64,000 nucleotides of DNA, taken from NCBI RefSeq assembly GCF_000265365.1, contig NC_018011.1, positions 620,001 through 684,000 of the forward strand, written 5' to 3'. Below the pieces are notes generated by a model that saw only the letters and a list, made by a program, of their open reading frames with translations, ran no database searches and had not been told where the DNA came from. Position 1 is the stretch's first letter; each line of letters begins with the position of its first letter. The position numbers were made by a program, and so were the translations under genes. Positions 27,755 to 34,125 of the stretch are shown in pieces. Source of the stretch: Alistipes finegoldii DSM 17242 (GTDB lineage: Bacteria; Bacteroidota; Bacteroidia; Bacteroidales; Rikenellaceae).

Positions 27755-29130
27755 GGTAGTGTAAACTGAACTGTGTCACGGCTCTGTTTTTTATTCTTTC
27801 CCTCTTATTTGTGTGCAGATTTCACATCTGCATACAAATAAGAGGAGCCTTTCACAGGCAAAGTTACATAATCTTGAACCTATCACCAAATTTTATGGCA
27901 AGTTGCTGTGATATCAGTGCCCAATTAGACAGTGGCATAGTCCATTTCCCACTAATGTCTCGATAGGCAAGATACACAAGCTTTTCAAGTGCGGTGTCTG
28001 ACGGGAACACACCTTTGTTCTTCGTTACTTTACGCACCTGACGATGATAGCCCTCAACCGTATTGGTTGTGTAGATAAGTTTGCGGATTGCAGGAGTATA
28101 CTGAAAATATTCCGTAAGACGCTCCCAGTTGTCGCGCCAGGATTTGATTACTATGGGGTACATCTCACCCCATTTTTCATCAACCATGTCAAGCTGTGCT
28201 AATGCAGAATCCTTGCTTACAGCACCATATACGGTCTTGAGATCCTTCAGAAACTCTTTCTGATGCTTGCTTCCTACATACTTGATTGAGTTACGGATTT
28301 GGTGGACTACACATAGCTGAACGGAGGTTTCCGGGAATACACTTTGGATGGCATCAGGGAATCCCTTAAGACCGTCTACGCAACAAATCAGAATATCACG
28401 TACACCACGGTTCTGAAGGTCGGTCATAACATCAAGCCAGAAGTTAGCACCCTCACTCTCAGATATATACATACCAAGAAGATCCTTGTGACCAGACTTG
28501 TTTACACCTAGGACATTGTATATTGCACGAGTGACTGCACGACCCTTATCGTCTTTTACCTTGTAGTGAATGGCGTCAAGCCAGCAAATGGCATAGACGG
28601 GGTCAAGCATACGGGACTTCCAGGCTGTTATTTCGGGAATAACTCGGTCGGTTATAGCACTGATGGTTTCTGCTGAAAGGGTTGTGTTAAACTCACGCTC
28701 AAAGTACTTGCTTATATCACGAGTGCTTGTACCAAGAGCATACATGTTGATGATTTGATCTGCCATACCTTCAGCAAGAATTGTCTCACGTTTCTTAACT
28801 GTCTCCGGTTTAAAAGAACCGTCACGGTCACGAGGGGTTTCGACTATCACCTCTCCATACTTTGTCTGTACGGTCTTGCTCATCTTGCCGTTACGACGAT
28901 TGCCAGAACTGCAGTCAACGCTATTAAGGTGAGCATCCATCTCACCTTCTAAGGCTGCGTTTAGGATACGTTCTAGCATAGGAGCCAAAGCTCCGTCTTT
29001 ACCGAAGAGTGCTTCACCGCTACGCAGCTGCTGGGCTGCTTTCTTGTAGTCTATTTCCAAATTGGCCATATTATAAAAACTGTGTTAAACTATTATTATT
29101 ATAGCCTGACACAGTTTATTTTACACTCTC
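27755..29130. mobile_element. IS256-family insertion sequence, 1376 bp
   Basis: The ends are imperfect inverted repeats of about 28 bases: the left end from 27755 and the inverted right end to 29130 share GnnAGTGTAAAnnnAACTGTGTCA. An 8-bp direct duplication flanks it and it carries one mutator-type transposase. It has inserted in hsdS cassette C. Both ends and the transposase look intact, so it may still be active. Confidence 0.9.
27864..29069 (-). CDS. IS256-family (mutator-type) transposase
   Basis: A 401-residue DDE transposase. Typical blocks are the N-terminal LERILNAALEGEMDAHL, ETPRDRDGSFKPETVKKRE, AICWLDAIHYKVKDDKGRAV (first catalytic Asp), ILICCVDGLKGFPDAIQSVFP (second Asp), VQLCVVHQIRNSIKYV, and near the end TTNTVEGYHRQVRKVTKNKG (third acidic residue, Glu). 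The length is usual for the family (about 390-420). It reads opposite to the interrupted cassette C. Confidence 0.95.
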   Translation of the reverse strand: MANLEIDYKKAAQQLRSGEALFGKDGALAPMLERILNAALEGEMDAHLNSVDCSSGNRRNGKMSKTVQTKYGEVIVETPRDRDGSFKPETVKKRETILAEGMADQIINMYALGTSTRDISKYFEREFNTTLSAETISAITDRVIPEITAWKSRMLDPVYAICWLDAIHYKVKDDKGRAVTRAIYNVLGVNKSGHKDLLGMYISESEGANFWLDVMTDLQNRGVRDILICCVDGLKGFPDAIQSVFPETSVQLCVVHQIRNSIKYVGSKHQKEFLKDLKTVYGAVSKDSALAQLDMVDEKWGEMYPIVIKSWRDNWERLTEYFQYTPAIRKLIYTTNTVEGYHRQVRKVTKNKGVFPSDTALEKLVYLAYRDISGKWTMPLSNWALISQQLAIKFGDRFKIM

Positions 29131-29138
29131 GCGAAAAT
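29131..29138 (+). repeat. 8-bp target-site duplication, right
   Basis: The second copy of GCGAAAAT; the interrupted hsdS frame continues at 29139. Confidence 0.85.
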
Positions 29139-29203
29139 CGACAATGAGTTATCAGTTCTTAAACTATTCAATAGGCAAAAGAACTATCTTTTGTCCCAGA
29201 TGT

Positions 29204-30436
29204 TTATATGAACATCTGGGTAAGGAGATATTGCTTCTGCATGGTTAACAAGGTTAGTCTTCGCAGCTCATTAATGATGCACTCATCGTATGAATGTAGT
29301 ATTTTTGCAGCAAAAAGAATGTTATTGCCATTTGAGGAATACGGTAACACATAGTTTTCTACATCCCCTTTACCAATATTCATTTGGGCAGCACCTTGAC
29401 CACAAGCTATCATACTATTCTCAAATCTTTGAGAAGATAGAATTTGATATAGGAACTCTTGATTTACATTTTTCGCAAGTTGTAACAAACCAACTCGTTG
29501 GTTGAGTAAATAGTTCCCATTCTTACAAAGAGAAACACGCCCAACATTACCCGTAAGAGATATTAAAATATCTCCTTCTTTTAATACTTGGTGGTCTTGT
29601 ATATCGTTCGGCAAGTTGATTATGCAATTGCAATCTTCATCGTTTATATATCGCTCGCCAGGCACATTTGTTATTGTGAGGATTTTCCATTTGCCCAGTG
29701 CATTATACTTGCCACTCTGGAATGCGTAACCATTTTTCAATGTCGCAATATTCGACAAGCATATAGTAGTTTCTAACAAATCTTTTCGTGCGAACAAATA
29801 TTTACTAATCGCAGACTTTAGTTTTTTCAAATCCTCAATGATTTTGTTTTGGGTTGCTATTCGTTCGTCAATGAGAGATAGAAATTCAGCTATTTTTCTC
29901 TGTTCCTCAATTGATGGAAAATATAATGATATTTTGGATAATCCTTCCTGCCCAATATTGAAATGTTGTGCTCCTGCTCCCATTCTGCAAGTTCTTTTGC
30001 GCGCTAATGGCGTAGCAAGCAAATACTTAAAGAACAAAGGATCATAATTGCCGATTTTACGACCACGAATAACAAAGCCTCCATAAATGGCGGTACGATT
30101 ATCCATGTACACATTAGCTCGTCCAACATCCTCCAATGTTTCTGAGCTACGTTGGAATAGCAAATCTCCGTCTTTCACTCCGAAACATTCTATTTCTTTT
30201 TCAGTAGCATTGACCTTGCCACGAATATTGTCATAATTGATAACTCCTTCTGAAAGAATATCCATCACCGAAATGAATGGTAGTCCACTTCCAATACGTT
30301 TAGCGTCTGGATTAAGACCATTCTTGAACTCCAAATATTCAGAAAGCGTATGCTCTTCCCACTCTCCACTAAACTCCGGAAATCTCAAATGGGGAACATT
30401 GAGGACTTTATTTTCGTTATTATCTGCCATAATCAT
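29204..30436 (-). CDS. hsdS: HsdS, specificity subunit of the type I system (expressed copy)
   Basis: A 410-residue HsdS, which reads the DNA target for the HsdM/HsdR complex. The leader MIMADNNENKVL precedes the segment encoded by the 42-bp repeat (NVPHLRFPEFSGEW). Domain 1 is about 25-185, the central helix is LSLIDERIATQNKIIEDLKK, domain 2 is about 225-380, and the tail is QKQYLLTQMFI. It is the only copy with a start codon and an operon link: its ATG shares one base with the stop of the gene before it (TAATG at 30434-30438). The 42-bp and 16-bp repeats let it exchange with silent copies, changing the DNA target. Confidence 0.93.
   Translation of the reverse strand: MIMADNNENKVLNVPHLRFPEFSGEWEEHTLSEYLEFKNGLNPDAKRIGSGLPFISVMDILSEGVINYDNIRGKVNATEKEIECFGVKDGDLLFQRSSETLEDVGRANVYMDNRTAIYGGFVIRGRKIGNYDPLFFKYLLATPLARKRTCRMGAGAQHFNIGQEGLSKISLYFPSIEEQRKIAEFLSLIDERIATQNKIIEDLKKLKSAISKYLFARKDLLETTICLSNIATLKNGYAFQSGKYNALGKWKILTITNVPGERYINDEDCNCIINLPNDIQDHQVLKEGDILISLTGNVGRVSLCKNGNYLLNQRVGLLQLAKNVNQEFLYQILSSQRFENSMIACGQGAAQMNIGKGDVENYVLPYSSNGNNILFAAKILHSYDECIINELRRLTLLTMQKQYLLTQMFI
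29801..29816 (-). repeat. 16-bp internal inversion repeat, copy in the expressed hsdS
   Basis: The inverted partner of 27224-27239; it lies in the helix that joins the two recognition domains. Confidence 0.7.
30359..30400 (-). repeat. 42-bp inversion repeat, right copy
   Basis: A perfect inverted copy of 25507-25548, inside the 5' end of the expressed hsdS. Confidence 0.9.
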
Positions 30437-31857
30437 TATTCTTTATCGGGATTGATATCAAACGGCAACAATTTGTCACCATCATTAAACCGGTCGAAAT
30501 CGGAGATAAACGAACGGTCTTGAATCACTTTATATTTTTCATACTCACCATACGCCTTCTCTCGTGCCTCTTCTTGAGAAACTTTACCGGCCGAATCTTG
30601 TGCTTGATAGTCCATTGTAGCAAGAAACTGTTCAAGACGCTGCTTCCAGTCTGCCATCGTTGTAATGATATGGCGTTGAGCACGCTGTTCTGCAAATTCA
30701 AGAAATGCGTTAGTTACGCCGTTGAGTTCTGAAACCTCTTTGTCAGACAAGTAGTTCTTTGCTACAATCGTATCAGATTTCTGTACTCTGCCATTGGGAG
30801 CTTTTTTCCAAGTAGTCAGTCCCATGTGCGGCATTTCCGAGTCGGCACGTTCATATACTATTTCGGCAGCAGTACGATGAGTTACAGCCAAGTGCATCAT
30901 GTTTTGCACCATCTTGAAGAACAATTTGGTACAATCCGACTTCGGGTCGTAATCCGCACTGCATTCGGCATAGATGTCTGTTATCTTTTGGTAGTATCTG
31001 CGCTCTGAGGTACGTATCTCACGAATACGCTCCAGTAAATCGTCAAAATAATCTTTGCCAAAATGTTTTCCCTGCTTCAAACGTTCATCATCAAGCGCAT
31101 ATCCTTTAATAATAAACTCCTTCAATACAGATGTAGCCCAGATACGGAACTGGGTGGCTTGATAGCTATTGACACGATAACCTACCGCAATAATAGCATC
31201 CAAATTATAGAACAGAGGTGTACGTTCCACATCCCTTTTTCCCTCTGATTGAACTATCCCAATTTTTCGGATAGTTGCCTCTTTTGTAAGCTCGCCTGTT
31301 TCGTAAATCTGACCAAGATGATAGTTGACAGTCCGTACATCCACCCCGAACAAATCGGCCATACGCTTTTGTGACATCCAAAATGTTTCACTGTTGAATA
31401 TCACTTCTATTCGTGCCTCGCCTTGCGCCGTTTTATACAGCAAAATGTTAGAACTCAACGAATTTTGCATCAATTCGTTTATCGAAATTGTTCGAGTAAA
31501 ATAATCGCGAGCTTGTTGTACCAACACTTTTTTGACATTGGCATTTTCGGCAACAATCATACATGCCATACGAGACAGACGGAAGATATTGACCTTACGG
31601 AATGAACCGCTTCCAATCCTTACCATATCAACCGCTTGGTTGAAATGGTCGTCTACATTCATTCCTTTTTCACCTGCCACCTTGATAGCCTTGTCTATGA
31701 CTCTTTGGAATTTCCAATAAGCCGAATAGCCCATAGCAGCGCACAGGTCGCGAGAACTCCAGTATTCGTTTCCGCCCTCATCCTGACGGCGTATATTGTC
31801 GAATGATGGACGCATTTCGGGGATGTTGTCTATCTCTGCCATAGTGTAATTATTCAA
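30436..31857 (-). CDS. DinD/BRO-N-like plus RhuM fusion protein in the type I operon
   Basis: A 473-residue protein. Residues about 15-125 (FDNIRRQDEGGNEYWSSRDL ... FRLSRMACMIVAENANVKK) resemble the N-terminal domain of DinD/BRO-type proteins. Residues about 140-470 are a RhuM (virulence protein) domain: EARIEVIFNSETFWMSQKRM ... DLFGVDVRTVNYHLGQIYE ... YRVNSYQATQFRIWATSVLK. RhuM proteins are often found inside type I operons; their role is not settled. The start overlaps the hsdM stop by 8 bases (another Met lies at 31842), and the stop overlaps the hsdS start, so expression is tightly coupled to the modification genes. Confidence 0.85.
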   Translation of the reverse strand: MNNYTMAEIDNIPEMRPSFDNIRRQDEGGNEYWSSRDLCAAMGYSAYWKFQRVIDKAIKVAGEKGMNVDDHFNQAVDMVRIGSGSFRKVNIFRLSRMACMIVAENANVKKVLVQQARDYFTRTISINELMQNSLSSNILLYKTAQGEARIEVIFNSETFWMSQKRMADLFGVDVRTVNYHLGQIYETGELTKEATIRKIGIVQSEGKRDVERTPLFYNLDAIIAVGYRVNSYQATQFRIWATSVLKEFIIKGYALDDERLKQGKHFGKDYFDDLLERIREIRTSERRYYQKITDIYAECSADYDPKSDCTKLFFKMVQNMMHLAVTHRTAAEIVYERADSEMPHMGLTTWKKAPNGRVQKSDTIVAKNYLSDKEVSELNGVTNAFLEFAEQRAQRHIITTMADWKQRLEQFLATMDYQAQDSAGKVSQEEAREKAYGEYEKYKVIQDRSFISDFDRFNDGDKLLPFDINPDKE

Positions 31858-33403
31858 CCAGTCCCAATTCTTTCAAATAGCCTTCTATCTCCTTATCCAG
31901 TTCGGCTCGCTTGGCTTCCAATTCCTTTATTTCAGCCATGACTGCTTTGATGTCAATAGGCTCTTCTTCCTCAAAAGTATCGACATAACGAGGAATATTC
32001 AGATTATAGTCATTTTCGGCAACCTCCTGTAACGTAGCGAGGTGACTGTACTTTTCAATTTCCTTGCGGTCACGGTAGGTTTCTACAATCTTCTGTATAT
32101 GCTGAGGGCGGAGTTTGTTTTGGGTCTTGACCTTTTCAAACTCTTTGCTGGCATCAATGAACAAGATATTATCGTCTTCCTTACGGCATTTCTTCAATAC
32201 GAGAATACAGGTCGGAATGCTTGTACCATAGAAAATATTGGCAGGCAGCCCGATAATGGCATCAATATAGTTTTTCTTCTCTATCAGGAAACGGCGTATA
32301 ACGCCCTCTGCATTCCCTCGGAACAGAACTCCGTGCGGAGCAACGCAAGCCATCGTACCACCTTCATTGAGGTGATGAACCATATGCAGAATAAAAGCAT
32401 AGTCGGCTGTTTTCTTAGGTGCAAGTCGTCCTGCTTTACTGAAACGGTCGTCGTTGTTGAATTTGTCGGCAGCACTCCATTCGGCAGAGAACGGAGGATT
32501 TGCAACCACTGCATCGAACTGCATATCATCGAATGCGTCCCATTCAAGCGTATCGCCATTCTCTATTTTGAAGCTGCTGAATCGGATACCGTGCAGCAAC
32601 ATATTCATTCGGGCAAGGTTGTAAGTAGTCGGATTTTTCTCCTGTCCATAGATATATGCCGCCTTACCGATACTTGCTGCACGGAGCAATAGTGAACCAC
32701 TACCGCAAGTAGGGTCGTAAACATTACGCAAACGGTTATGCCCAAGAGTAACAATCTCCGCCAATATGCGGCTGACCTCTTGCGGAGTATAGAACTCACC
32801 GGCTTTCTTGCCTGCACCGGCAGCAAACTGACTGATCATATACTCATAAGCATCGCCCAAAATATCAATCTCCTGAGAGGCCTCCACTCCGAATTTTATA
32901 TCATCAAGTGCAAGCAGAACATTGCTTATAAGCGTATTCTTGTCATCGGTTGTCTTTCCGAGCTTAGGGGAAGCAAGGTCAATATCCGAAAACAGACCAC
33001 CAAAATCCTCTTCGCTGTCACGTCCGAGCGTACTATCCTCAATGCGTTTCAATGAGCGTTCCAGCATCGGAAGGATATTTTCTTTCCGCTTGATAGTTTC
33101 GATTACAGACGAAAACAAGAATTTCGGTTCAATGAAATAGCCTATATTTTCCAAGCATTGGTTCTTGACCTCTTCCTGCAATTCCGCAGCATCCGAATCG
33201 GTCATTTCCCATAATTCCTTGAATGTAACTTCATCATCCTCCAATGCACTGTTGGCGTATGTTTCTATCTTCTCCGACAGGTATTTATAGAAAATGAATC
33301 CCAAAGTAAAATACATAAAATCGCTTGCCGACATATTGCCGCGCAAACGGTTTGCGACCGCCCAAAGCTGGTCACGGAGTTTCTGTTGCAGTTCTTCACT
33401 CAT
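31850..33403 (-). CDS. hsdM: HsdM, N6-adenine methyltransferase subunit of the type I system
   Basis: A 517-residue HsdM. The N-terminal helical domain (about 1-140) is followed by the SAM-binding motif DPTCGSGSLLL (230-240) and the catalytic NPPF (302-305). The C-terminal helices end EIKELEAKRAELDKEIEGYL and probably contact HsdS. The length is normal. With HsdS it methylates one adenine on each strand of a bipartite target and protects host DNA from HsdR. It lies 4 bases after the GIY-YIG gene and overlaps the next gene. Confidence 0.95.
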   Translation of the reverse strand: MSEELQQKLRDQLWAVANRLRGNMSASDFMYFTLGFIFYKYLSEKIETYANSALEDDEVTFKELWEMTDSDAAELQEEVKNQCLENIGYFIEPKFLFSSVIETIKRKENILPMLERSLKRIEDSTLGRDSEEDFGGLFSDIDLASPKLGKTTDDKNTLISNVLLALDDIKFGVEASQEIDILGDAYEYMISQFAAGAGKKAGEFYTPQEVSRILAEIVTLGHNRLRNVYDPTCGSGSLLLRAASIGKAAYIYGQEKNPTTYNLARMNMLLHGIRFSSFKIENGDTLEWDAFDDMQFDAVVANPPFSAEWSAADKFNNDDRFSKAGRLAPKKTADYAFILHMVHHLNEGGTMACVAPHGVLFRGNAEGVIRRFLIEKKNYIDAIIGLPANIFYGTSIPTCILVLKKCRKEDDNILFIDASKEFEKVKTQNKLRPQHIQKIVETYRDRKEIEKYSHLATLQEVAENDYNLNIPRYVDTFEEEEPIDIKAVMAEIKELEAKRAELDKEIEGYLKELGLVE

Positions 33404-33407
33404 ATCC

Positions 33408-34112
33408 TTATTGCTCTATATTATTCTGTATTACATCACTTTCCGGCAATGGTATATTGCTTTCAATTATACTTCTCAGGTCATCCAGCACTTTCCCTTT
33501 ATATGAGAAATATTTTGCCCCTTGATATGCACCTGATGTATTCCGTTTCTCTTCCGGCATAAACGTACCGACAAAAGGGGACAATTTATAAATACGACCT
33601 TGATATTCAACGGAATCATCGCTTGCCACCTTGACTTCTGTATTCGTAGGCATGAAGGTAACACATTCCCCTATTTTAATACCGACCATGCTGAATTTGA
33701 AACGCCCTCGCTTTACGGTTCGCTTCTGCACGACAGGCAATGAATCTTTTTCGTTATGGCAAACCGGTTTATTATCTACATAGACCGTAACAACCGCATC
33801 ATCAATCATCTTGGCTATGTCATTGAATATATCCAAAGCTATTTGCGGCGGCACATTGAAAAACTCCCGATTCTGACGAATACGCAAATCCGTCAACCGA
33901 TCAATAGTCTTGTGTACATGCTTTTCAACATCGTTATATTTGACCGTCTGAATGGTTGCATAAATCTCAAAAGGCAACGGAACAGCCGTGTTGTCAAGTT
34001 CCTTGGAACGTATATCTACAGGCCGCGCACTTTTACCGATTTTGACCCAATCCTCACGAAAACTTGGATTAGTCAAGATATACACATATCCGGGTTCATT
34101 TGTCTTTACCAT
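33408..34112 (-). CDS. GIY-YIG (T5orf172/MUG113-type) nuclease-like protein within the hsd operon
   Basis: A 234-residue protein. The N-terminal part (about 5-105) is a T5orf172-type GIY-YIG domain: GYVYILTNPSFREDWVKIGKSAR, a conserved VEKHVHKTIDRL, and NREFFNVPPQIALDIF. The C-terminal half is basic, with RTVKRGRFKFSMVGIKIGE; it may bind DNA. Standard type I operons have no such gene between hsdR and hsdM. It could cut modified or foreign DNA, or act as a cofactor of restriction; this is inference. The spacing (13 bases after hsdR, 4 before hsdM) shows operon membership. Confidence 0.8.
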   Translation of the reverse strand: MVKTNEPGYVYILTNPSFREDWVKIGKSARPVDIRSKELDNTAVPLPFEIYATIQTVKYNDVEKHVHKTIDRLTDLRIRQNREFFNVPPQIALDIFNDIAKMIDDAVVTVYVDNKPVCHNEKDSLPVVQKRTVKRGRFKFSMVGIKIGECVTFMPTNTEVKVASDDSVEYQGRIYKLSPFVGTFMPEEKRNTSGAYQGAKYFSYKGKVLDDLRSIIESNIPLPESDVIQNNIEQ

Positions 34113-34125
34113 ATCAGTATTTCTT

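Larger units (their letters stand above)
27222..29211 (+). pseudogene. hsdS: Silent hsdS cassette C (half gene) split by an IS256-family element
   Basis: The 5' part (27222-27754) holds the central-helix segment MSAISKQAFAQK, one recognition domain (WNRLDTLFSKGKAGGTPTST ...) and MKIASTLQGIDAK. The insertion adds MVV and a stop at 27762-27764. The 3' part resumes after the right target duplication as IDNELSVLKLFNRQKNYLLS and ends QMFI at 29211. Removing the IS and one 8-bp duplication restores a continuous frame. The conserved 16-bp repeat at 27224-27239 matches the centre of the expressed hsdS in inverted orientation. Its end overlaps the expressed gene tail to tail. Confidence 0.88.
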
